Source: Chryseobacterium ureilyticum (GTDB lineage: Bacteria > Bacteroidota > Bacteroidia > Flavobacteriales > Weeksellaceae). From it: 64,000 nt of DNA. The stretch is from the NCBI RefSeq assembly GCF_900156735.1, contig NZ_FTOL01000002.1:372001-436000 (forward strand), read 5' to 3'. Below the pieces are notes generated by a model, which made no database searches, was not told the DNA's origin, and was given only the letters and a program-made list of their open reading frames with translations. A program made the position numbers and the translations under genes. This document shows positions 14,832 to 23,300 of this stretch, in pieces (position 1 is the stretch's first letter; every line of letters starts with the position of its first letter).

Positions 14832-16001
14832 CTATTCGTTTTTTGATTCTTCGATTTTTCGTTTGATTACATAACCATAGACTTGTCTTTTGGAATGTTT
14901 TATCCGTTCATAATTTAAAACCGTTAATGCTTTTCCGATTTTTATAATGTTTAACCGAACTCCCAAAGCATTATTCATCGCCAACATAATATCAGTTGCA
15001 GTGAGGAATTCATTTTTATTTTCAGATTTTTCAAAATGAGTGATAATAATTTCCTGCTCCAAACTGATTTGTTTGTATTTTTCATTCCGTTTCTCGTTTT
15101 CCAGAATGTCTTCAGCAGTGAGTTCCGGATTGTAGTTTTTTCTTTCAAAAGCATTGAAATATGCTTGAGCCCAAACTTGATTAATATTGATTTCCTTAGA
15201 ATAATTGAAATCAATTTCCAACACTTCAAAAATTTGCCAACGCACACTTCCTGTTTCATCGGTTAAAAAATCAGAACGATTAGTGGAACCACAAAAAGAA
15301 GCCGTTCTGTGCATTAATGACGATTTTCTGTCGTAAGGTAATCTTGCATTAATAGTATTTTTGGAAATAAAGGATTTCAGCGTATTCACATCAATTTTAG
15401 ACATCACCGAAAGTTCATCAATGTTGATAATCAAAGATTTACAAAGAGAAATCAATCCATCTTTATCAATTCCAATATCTTCGGTATAATATTTTTCTAA
15501 TTCGGTTGGAATCAGGAATCTCAAAAAACTTGTCTTTCCAGAATTTTGTTTGGTATTGAACAAAACGAAACATTGTTTGTTGACGTACCCTTTCTTTAGT
15601 GAACACAAAACCGCTCTCGTTAACCATTTTTCAAAATGATTTTGAAACGATGCATTATCGGTTGTCGTGATGTAATTTGCTAACTTTTGAATATGATTCT
15701 CACCGTTCCATTTTGGTAGATTTTTAAAGTAATTTTCAATCGGATTGTATTTCTCTATCCAATGACTTTTCAGCAAAATCTCCAACTTATTCAAAGTGAT
15801 ATTAATCCCAAATTGAATCAACTCAATAAACAAGGAATTGATATTGAGTTCGTCCCAATCTTCATTTTCGGTACGGATTTCAAATTCTAAAGCAACTTCA
15901 TTGTACCGGACTTTGTATTTTTGGTTCAGATATTTGATGACCTTATCAAAGACCGTGACTGAACCTGCTTCTGTTTGATACCGTTTTTGAGCTTTTCCCA
16001 T
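14832..16001 (-). CDS. VapE-like replicative helicase/primase
   Basis: This 389-aa protein matches the virulence-associated E family of mobile elements and satellites. Its core holds a degenerate Walker A (NTKQNSGKTSFL, about 150-161), a Walker B-like segment (SLIINIDELS) and the arginine-rich R-S-D-F-L-T-D-E-T-G-S-V-R-W stretch typical of VapE, running to about residue 270. The C-terminal 100 residues look like a winged-helix DNA-binding part. It probably unwinds the element during replication. Direct neighbours are the Toprim protein and the DUF3853-like protein. Confidence 0.8.
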   Translation of the reverse strand: MGKAQKRYQTEAGSVTVFDKVIKYLNQKYKVRYNEVALEFEIRTENEDWDELNINSLFIELIQFGINITLNKLEILLKSHWIEKYNPIENYFKNLPKWNGENHIQKLANYITTTDNASFQNHFEKWLTRAVLCSLKKGYVNKQCFVLFNTKQNSGKTSFLRFLIPTELEKYYTEDIGIDKDGLISLCKSLIINIDELSVMSKIDVNTLKSFISKNTINARLPYDRKSSLMHRTASFCGSTNRSDFLTDETGSVRWQIFEVLEIDFNYSKEININQVWAQAYFNAFERKNYNPELTAEDILENEKRNEKYKQISLEQEIIITHFEKSENKNEFLTATDIMLAMNNALGVRLNIIKIGKALTVLNYERIKHSKRQVYGYVIKRKIEESKNE

Positions 16002-16048
16002 CTACTTCAGTTTAACAGCCTGATTTTTTTTAATGAATAACCTGAGTT

Positions 16049-16354
16049 TTATTTTTTCTCACTGTCATTAAATAATTTGAGGGCTTCGTCTGCATTTACG
16101 ACTATGGTTCTGTTTCGTTGGAAAATTGCCCCATCAATTACACCACTTTTTTTAATTCGATTTGCAGTTGCAATAGAACAATCAAAAAGATTTGCAATTC
16201 CACGAATACCATAAACCAATTTTGGATTTGCTTTCGCTGATGATTCAGACTGAATCTTTTCTGTTTTGTTCTGGTTTTCTGTTTTTGTTAGTGTCAAAAA
16301 TTCCTCCCCCGTCATTTGCCAAATAGGCTTTGATAATAAATTTTGTGTATCCAT
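16049..16354 (-). CDS. DUF3853-like DNA-binding protein
   Basis: The ATG at 16354 gives 101 residues. The C-terminal half holds a MerR/excisionase-like helix-turn-helix (YGIRGIANLFDCSIATANRI, about 47-66). The family is common in Bacteroidota integrative elements, directly upstream of replication genes. It may be the excisionase or a regulator of the vapE operon. The longer open frame upstream adds 24 hydrophobic residues with no family resemblance, so the internal ATG is preferred. Confidence 0.7.
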   Translation of the reverse strand: MDTQNLLSKPIWQMTGEEFLTLTKTENQNKTEKIQSESSAKANPKLVYGIRGIANLFDCSIATANRIKKSGVIDGAIFQRNRTIVVNADEALKLFNDSEKK

Positions 16355-16550
16355 TGTTTTAAAATTTTCTGATACAAAATTTGGAAGTTTTTGAAATTCA
16401 GAAAAATTCAAAATAAAAATCAGCACAATTATTTGTGCTGATTTTCAATAAATTATAATATTTTAAACTATTTTGAGATTCTATAAAATTCTAAGTGTGT
16501 CAAAATGTGATTTTTTGAAATGTTTATTGATTTTAATCAATTTTATGAGA

Positions 16551-17504
16551 TTAAAAGGAGTTCATTTTTGCGAGAGAAATAATGTCGTCAATTTCCTTGT
16601 CAATTTCGTTTTTATTTTCTTCAGAAGGATTGATTTTCTTTTCAAAATCTTTTATTTCAAAATAATCTACCATATCTTTTTTCCAATTAGTGGCTGATTC
16701 AGGTAAAATAAATTCATTTGCAATGCAATTGATTGCATAAGCGATATTTCTGTCTTTTTTTTGCTCTTTTTCCAATGTCATTATTTTACTTTCTAATAGT
16801 TGATTAGAAAATTCCACATAGCCGATATGCTTGATTAATTTTAATTCGACAAAAATTTTATGGATAAAATAAACCAATCTTTCTTCTTTCAACAATTTTT
16901 CGGAATATTTCTCGAAATGATCAAGTCTTAAAAGTTGATTTTCAATCTCATTAATTTGATTGGTAATTTCAATAGGATTAATGTTTAAAAGATAAGACAA
17001 ACCACGTTTTTTAGATTCCCATTTTTGATACAAAGAAGAACTAATATTTTGTTCATTGTTGTATTTTTTCTTAACTATTTCGTATTCATCATTTAATTGC
17101 TTAATTTCAATTGAATCATTGGCATATTTGTAAGCCCAACTTTCTAATTTGGAATTCAGTTCTCTTTCTTCTGAACTAATTTCACGTAATTGCTTATAGT
17201 GAAAATCATATTCGCTTTTTTCTTTCGCAGATTCTTTATCTATTAGATTTGAAATTTTATTAAATCCTAAAACATCCTTTTTATAATGAATAAGAAATTT
17301 CAATCTCTGTATGGAATTTTTGTATTCTTTGTAAATTAAACCAGGTCTTTTGTGTTCAAATAATTCACTAAATTCAATTTCGTTCAAAGATTTTGAATAT
17401 TCAAATAGATTATCAATCAAAGATTTTGATAGATTATCTCTGTTTAAATTATTTAGTGATTTTTCTAATTTTAGTGTTGTATCAAGGTGTTCAGATATTT
17501 TCAT
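16551..17504 (-). CDS. Coiled-coil protein of the integrase operon
   Basis: This 317-aa protein is almost entirely charged and helical, with long heptad-like stretches (about residues 95-230). There is no signal peptide, membrane segment or recognised domain. Its ATG overlaps the integrase stop by four bases, so it is co-translated with the integrase. Proteins of this kind beside Bacteroidota integrases are uncharacterised. It may help integration or excision, or be an accessory (possibly defence) gene; I cannot tell which. Confidence 0.6.
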   Translation of the reverse strand: MKISEHLDTTLKLEKSLNNLNRDNLSKSLIDNLFEYSKSLNEIEFSELFEHKRPGLIYKEYKNSIQRLKFLIHYKKDVLGFNKISNLIDKESAKEKSEYDFHYKQLREISSEERELNSKLESWAYKYANDSIEIKQLNDEYEIVKKKYNNEQNISSSLYQKWESKKRGLSYLLNINPIEITNQINEIENQLLRLDHFEKYSEKLLKEERLVYFIHKIFVELKLIKHIGYVEFSNQLLESKIMTLEKEQKKDRNIAYAINCIANEFILPESATNWKKDMVDYFEIKDFEKKINPSEENKNEIDKEIDDIISLAKMNSF

Positions 17505-18805
17505 ATGATGTTAAGTTTTTGCATTTGAACTTCTCTTGTGGAATCTACTACATCAATATAAGGTTTCATCGATTGATAGTCCGAATGTCCTGTCCATTTC
17601 ATAACGACGTGAATTGGAATTCCTTTTGAAATACAAAGGCAAATAAATGTACGTCTGCCAATATGTGAAGAAAAATATTCAAATTTTGGTTTGGTGTCAT
17701 CTTTTCTACTATTTCCGATAAAGTAAGTGTGATTTATCGGTTCATCTATTTCGGCTAAACGTCCCAACTCTTTCAAATATTCATTAATTTTTTGATTTGA
17801 AATTACTGGCAACGCCATTTCTGTTTCGATTTCTGAATATTTTTCTAATATTTCTTTGGAAATATCATTTAACTCAATTGTGATGGAATCAGACGTTTTC
17901 TTGGTAACAATATAAAGTTTATCATTTTTGATGTCTGTCTTTTTTAGTTTTTGAACATCGGAATATCTCAATCCTGTAAAACACGTAAAGAGAAGGACGT
18001 CACGTACTCTTTCGAGATATTTTTTGGTTTGAGAGATTTCTAAATTTTTAATTTTAAGAATTTCTTCTTCAGACAAGAAAACCACAACTTTGTCCGCCGT
18101 TTTTATTTTTGGTGCAAACTGTTGAAAATATTGATTATCACAATAATTATTTTTCACAGCGAATCTCAAAAACCATTTTAGATTTTTCAAATACTTTTTC
18201 GTTGTAACATTGTTTAACTTCAACGTATTAGAAAAATAAGAAAGTAATTTTGGAAGACCTTCGGAATTGAGATTGTCAAAAGTAAGATTTGGGTTGAATG
18301 AAAGTAAATGATTTTTTAGTGCGTCAAATTTTTTATACGTATCAATCGTCCAATTATTTACTTTTCCAGAATAATCTGTGAATTTATCAAAGGTATCGAA
18401 AAAAGTTTCAATTTCCATTTCCTTTTCATCAGTTTTGATAGCTTTTTTCTCTTTTGTATTGCCTTTATTTTTAACCTGTCCAAAACTAATTTTCAATTCA
18501 TCTAGATCAGGAATTCTATCTTCAACCTGACATTTAATGAAAAAAGCCTGTAAATCATTCTCAAGATTACTCAGTTTAGTGTTAATCTCTTCAATAGTTT
18601 CCCCATTAATATTAGAAATACCTTTCTTAATTTGAGATAATTTCTCGTCCCAATTATTTCTATCAACACGAAAACCTGTAAAAAGATTCACTCTATTTGA
18701 ATTGAAAGTTACACGGAAGAAAATCGGAACATTATGATTAACTATTACACCGTCTTTTTTTCTTTTCTCCAAAACAATGTTGATTTTTCTTTTTATATTT
18801 ATCAT
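17501..18805 (-). CDS. int: Tyrosine site-specific integrase
   Basis: The ATG at 18805 gives 434 residues; a start at 18844 would run through the arm repeats. The N-terminal part has the arm-binding and SAM-like core-binding domains (about 100-200). The catalytic residues are visible: R280 in TGLRYSDV, H381 and R384 in HIGRRTF, H407 in WTGHSDY and the nucleophile Y416 in MKPYIDV. This is the Bacteroidota family that inserts elements into tRNA 3' ends. It lies about 150 bases inside attR and is first in the operon with the coiled-coil protein. Confidence 0.93.
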   Translation of the reverse strand: MINIKRKINIVLEKRKKDGVIVNHNVPIFFRVTFNSNRVNLFTGFRVDRNNWDEKLSQIKKGISNINGETIEEINTKLSNLENDLQAFFIKCQVEDRIPDLDELKISFGQVKNKGNTKEKKAIKTDEKEMEIETFFDTFDKFTDYSGKVNNWTIDTYKKFDALKNHLLSFNPNLTFDNLNSEGLPKLLSYFSNTLKLNNVTTKKYLKNLKWFLRFAVKNNYCDNQYFQQFAPKIKTADKVVVFLSEEEILKIKNLEISQTKKYLERVRDVLLFTCFTGLRYSDVQKLKKTDIKNDKLYIVTKKTSDSITIELNDISKEILEKYSEIETEMALPVISNQKINEYLKELGRLAEIDEPINHTYFIGNSRKDDTKPKFEYFSSHIGRRTFICLCISKGIPIHVVMKWTGHSDYQSMKPYIDVVDSTREVQMQKLNII

Positions 18806-18822
18806 CTCAATATTAAAATAAA

Positions 18823-18844
18823 TTACAGCCAAAATTACAGCCAT
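18823..18844 (+). repeat. Paired TTACAGCCAA repeats, probable integrase arm sites (right)
   Basis: TTACAGCCAA at 18823-18832 and TTACAGCCAT at 18835-18844 repeat with a 12-base period, in the same orientation as the pair at 5717-5738. They lie just before the integrase start and may also let the integrase repress its own promoter. Confidence 0.65.
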
Positions 18845-18847
18845 TTT

Positions 18848-18882
18848 TTATGATATCCAAATAGATTTATTGAATATCATAA
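18848..18882. repeat. Inverted repeat between integrase and attR
   Basis: TTATGATATCCAA (18848-18860) is the inverse of TTGAATATCATAA (18870-18882) at 12 of 13 positions, separated by nine bases. Position suggests an operator or an excisionase site. Confidence 0.55.
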
Positions 18883-18957
18883 AATTAATAAAAATAGTAA
18901 TTCATTGAAAATGTACAATTTATATATTTATTGAGGCTTTAAGCAATGGTAGGTGAA

Positions 18958-18976
18958 AATCCCTGTGAGTCTACAA
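18958..18976 (+). repeat. attR core
   Basis: AATCCCTGTGAGTCTACAA repeats 5668-5686 with A18968 in place of G5678. This is the displaced original 3' end of tRNA-Gln. It perfectly complements the 5' acceptor strand. Confidence 0.88.
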
Positions 18977-19009
18977 ACCACTCTTTTTTAAGGGTGGTTT
19001 TTGTTTTTT
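18975..19009 (+). terminator. Original tRNA-Gln terminator
   Basis: AAACCACTC pairs with GGGTGGTTT around an A/T loop, then a T-rich run. It directly follows attR, where the tRNA terminator lay before insertion. Confidence 0.7.
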
Positions 19010-19706
19010 GTTCTCTTTTGAAAAATAAAAAAGGGAAATAGAAAAAATGTTCTGTTCTTTACAGATTCGAATTAAGGGTCGCTGAAATGGGTTTTCAACA
19101 CAAAGTTTTTATTTTGATTCTGCAATATCACTCGTCAATTTTGACAATAACCTCTTTGAAAAATCTGATTCCTTCAGATAATTCCATGAAACCATTCTTC
19201 TAACATCATTTTTGCTACTAAAAAATGTTCTTTCATATTTTTTAAAGAAACCTTTAATATAATCTTCATTATAAATCTGGTTCTTTATTTCAAATCACTT
19301 CCCAATAAAAACATATCGCCGCGATTACAATATTCACGAGTCCATTTATGGCACTAGTATAAAATAATTGATTATTAATTCACACCGTCTTATTTCGGTA
19401 AAAAATACTTGTTACTGCAATTACAGAATAGCGAGGTCAAAAAACTTTTATAAGGACAAAAAAACAATGAAATTTGCACTCTAAAGAATGTAGTTGATTT
19501 AAAATAAATTACAAAAAAACATTGCGAAAATATATGTTTTCTAAGTTGTAACCATATTAATGATTCACTAATTGACAGTACGATAAAAGAGGGAGAAAAT
19601 CAATAATTACTCAAAAGAAATAGCATTCTATTTAACTACAATAAGTCTATCAAGAATAGACTTTCCCTCACATCATCAATTTTATAAAAACTAATTTCCA
19701 ATAATA
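18977..19706. other. Mostly non-coding gap with one gene remnant
   Basis: Apart from the terminator at 18975-19009 and a decayed minus-strand reading frame at 19109-19290, I see nothing in these 730 bases. The sequence is AT-rich. Confidence 0.5.
19109..19290 (-). pseudogene. Decayed gene fragment (about 60 codons, no start)
   Basis: The minus strand reads openly for about 60 codons to a TAA at 19109-19111. The sequence looks protein-like (NEDYIKGFFKKYERTFFSS near its start, RLLSKLTSDIAES at its end) and has no start codon. Just upstream another frame reads NIVIAAICFYWEVI before a stop, which suggests a frameshift. It is the C-terminal remnant of an unidentified gene. Confidence 0.4.
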
Positions 19707-20333
19707 ATGAAAGTACCATTAAAAACAATATTTAGCTGGTTTGAAAAAGGTGACATGCCCACGGAAAATCAGTTTCAGCAGACCTTTTCTTCATTCCGTC
19801 ATTTAGATGAAAATATCAAGATGGATGAGGTAACAGGTTTAAATGAAACTTTTCAAAAAACGGTATCCAGCACAGCTTTTACAAATCATCTGCAAGATGA
19901 AAGCGCACACAATTTAGTGCTCGCAAGACTTAATGCATCCAATCTTACTGCTAGAAATATAGAAGAATGGAAAGAAAAATTAAAGATCAAACTAGCAGCC
20001 ACTATAGACGATGGTGAAGAGACCGGAAATGTCTATACAAAGAAACAAATCGAGGAAATTGTAAATATACTTCAGGAGCAGATAGACCTACTTAAAGGTT
20101 CAGAAGCAAATTCTTCCTTTGGAGGAATTTTAAGACCTACTGATAATATTATTGTTAAGCCTGGATCAGCAAAATGGTTTTGGGCAGGGAGTGGAGTCTA
20201 CGAAAATGCTTCAGGAGTTACAATTGAAAATTTCGGAATAATTTCCTTTAACGGTCTGGTTTGGTCTGTTCTGGAGGTGAATATGCCCGGAGGTGGAGCA
20301 GATGGTTTTATTGATTTAACACAAGAAGATTAA
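19707..20333 (+). CDS. Phage-tail-associated protein (208 aa)
   Basis: This 208-aa protein starts MKVPLKTIFSWFEKGDMPTE. I associate that opening with proteins encoded just before tail fibres in Bacteroidota prophages. The middle is helical (about 80-125) and the C-terminal 70 residues are rich in Gly, Trp and Asn, as in fibre or chaperone proteins. It ends one base before the start of the 1609-aa gene. It is probably a baseplate-fibre connector or fibre base. No enzyme motif is seen. Confidence 0.55.
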   Translation: MKVPLKTIFSWFEKGDMPTENQFQQTFSSFRHLDENIKMDEVTGLNETFQKTVSSTAFTNHLQDESAHNLVLARLNASNLTARNIEEWKEKLKIKLAATIDDGEETGNVYTKKQIEEIVNILQEQIDLLKGSEANSSFGGILRPTDNIIVKPGSAKWFWAGSGVYENASGVTIENFGIISFNGLVWSVLEVNMPGGGADGFIDLTQED

Positions 20334-20334
20334 A

Positions 20335-23300
20335 ATGAGATATACAGGAAGAATTTATTTTACAAATTATGAAAGATCAGATAAAGAAGTTGCAGATAAC
20401 TTCATTTATCCCGTGATGTTCTTCATTAAAAATGAAGATGGAAAAATCATTAAACAGATTGCATATTCAGCTTTAGGAGAAAAGTCAGAAAGTGAATACG
20501 GAACTGGTGGAGGAACCGGAGGAGGCAATGGAATTGTTTTCCGTGCAAAATCTGAAATACCTGCATCGTTCGTAAAATCATTTGGAAGCGAAGTTAAACT
20601 AGTCTTTTCATGGTCATCCATCGACAGCGTTGATGGTAGTGAGACTGGCGGAGGAACTGCGAGTATTGTAAAGGGAAATACAATCCTATTTAATAAAAAC
20701 ATTAATCAGGGAGTCAATGAGATAGATATCACATCATATATTTTGGCGGGAGATAATACAATAACGCTTAGTATCACCGATAGTTATGGAAATAATAGGA
20801 AATTAAAATATGATATTCAAACAATAGCACTTGCTTTAAGTACTACATACGACAAGACCACTATTAATTCAGGACCCATCATTTTTCGATATATTCCAAC
20901 CGGGAATGTAGAGAAGACAATTCATTTCAAATTAAATGGATCAGATCTTCCGCCAGTAGTTACTTCAATTAATAACAAAGAGCTTCTTTATGAAATTCCT
21001 GCACAGCCGCACGGAGTTCATATTTTAGAGGTTTATATGACCTCTGATTTGTCAGGAGAGATCATTGAAAGCAATCATTTATTTACAGATATCATCAGTG
21101 TTGTTGCCGGTAATTTAACGCCTCTGGTTTCTTCGGCAAATAATGTTGTTGCTAATCAATATGCTCCAGCTTCGATTGAATATCTGGTGTATTCACCATC
21201 ATCAAATTATAGCGATGTTGAGATTTTGGTCGATGGAGTGAAGGTTTCAGAATTGGTAGTAAATAGAAGTTTGCAGAAGTTCACCTATACATTTATGGAC
21301 TCAGGTGCGCACACTGTAACTTTTAAATGTGGCAATGTCACGAAAAATACTTCAGTAGTTGTAGTAGCATTTGATATTCAGATAGAAGCCGAAACGTTAG
21401 GCTTGGAATTATTTTTAAGCAGCCGAAACAGAAACAATTCAGAGATTAACAAAAACGAATGGAAATATAAAAATTTATCATGTACTCTTACTGATTTTGA
21501 TTTCAGCACCAATGGTTGGATTCAAGATTCAAAGGGTTCTGTGGCGCTTAAAGTGAGCGGAAATGCAAGGGTTGAGATTCCTTTTAAAATTTTTGAAAAT
21601 GATTTTAAAACAGGTGGTAAAACATTAGAATTTGAATTTTCAACTTCAGATATAAAAAACAGTGACAGTACTATTTTTTCTTGTAAAAATGGAAATGTTG
21701 GGTTTATTGCTACCTCAAATTCGTTTTCGTTCAGTTCTGAGCAGGAAGGTACGTCCATATTTTTTAAAGAAGAGGAAAGGATTCGTGTAAGTGTAGTCGT
21801 TACAAAGGTTGCAGATCAAAGATTGGTATTTGTGTATATCAATGGAATTATATCTTCATTATATCAGTATAATTCATTAGACAGCTTTTTACAACAAGCA
21901 CCTCAAAACATTACCATTGGAAGCAGTGATTGTACTATTAATCTATATAATATCAGGGTTTATAATAATAATCTAAACGCCGATCAGATGTTGTCAAATT
22001 ACATCGCTGACATGGATAACCTGGTTGAAAAAGTCAACATATACGAGAGAAATAAATTGTACGATGCATTCGGAAATTTGTCCTACGATAAATGTTTACA
22101 ATCAATTCCATGTTTAACCATTGTTGGAGATTTACCAACTTATAAAGGCGATAAAAAAACAATTGTTGGAGAGTATGAAAATGCTCAAGATCCTACAAAA
22201 TCGTTTTCTTATATAAATGCAAGTATTGATGTTCAGGGTACATCATCACAATATTATCCCCGAAAAAACTTTAAAATAAAATTTAATGGAGGTTTTAAAA
22301 ATGGTGAAATAAATTCTTCAAAATACAAGCTTCGTGATAATTCATTGGCGGAAAAGACATTTACTTTTAAAGCCGATTTTATGGAGTCTTCAGGTTCTCA
22401 CAACATTGGTTTGGCGAGGCTTGCACAAGATTCTTTGAATAAGTTAGGCTATTTAGTTCCTCCACAATTGGTAAATCCAAATATTAGAACAACGATGGAT
22501 GGTTTTCCGATGCTTATTTTCCACCGTGCTACACCAGATTCGGAGCGTATTTTTCTCGGAAAATATAATTTCAACAATGATAAGTCGAATGAAGCAACCA
22601 CAGGTTTTACAGGTGGTCAGGAATGCTGGGAATTTTTAAACAATACGTCAGATAATACATTATTTATTTCTACAGATTTTCAAAGTGTAGATGGAAATGG
22701 TAAGCATTTATGGAAAAATGATTTTGAGGGAAGATATCCGGAAGACAATGAAGATACTTCTAATCTTGAAGCTTTGCATACATGGATTGTGAGTTGCAAA
22801 AATAATCCTTCAAAATTCAAAACCGAGGCTCCAGATCATTTTAATATTCAGTTTTTACTGTTTTATTATGTATTCACTGAGTTTTTTGCAATGGTAGATC
22901 AGCGCGCTAAAAATCAAATGTTTGCGATGTATCCGGATGCGCAAGGAAATAATCGTTGGTATCTTATATTTTATGATAATGACACGGTTTTAGGTCTTAA
23001 TAACGAAGGTCACAATGTGTATGATTATTGGGTAGAAGCCCACGACCAAGTAGGAAGTGGTTTTGTCTGGAATGGCGCACTTTCAGAGCTTTGGAAATTG
23101 GTTGAAGTTGCTTTTGATACTGAAATTACGGCTTTGTATCAGCAAATGAGAACTTCTGGAATTCTGACTTATGATAAGTGTAATACTTATTTTAATACAT
23201 TAGAATCTGACAAATGGGCTGAAAGTATTTTCAATGAAGATGCAAAATATAAATATATAGATCCTTTGGTTGTTGCCGGGAACGGAAGTTACTTATACCC

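Larger units (their letters stand above)
5668..18976. mobile_element. Mobilizable integrative element in the tRNA-Gln 3' end
   Basis: A 19-base direct repeat with one mismatch (AATCCCTGTGGGTCTACAA at 5668-5686; A for G at 18968 in the copy at 18958-18976) marks attL and attR, about 13.3 kb apart. attL lies within the 3' end of tRNA-Gln. A tyrosine integrase lies just inside attR and reads inward. All genes are on the minus strand: integrase, coiled-coil protein, DUF3853-like protein, VapE-like helicase, Toprim primase-like protein, MobC, relaxase and a membrane protein, then the cargo operon and an ABC exporter remnant. No conjugation (Tra) genes are seen, so transfer would need a helper. Confidence 0.9.
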
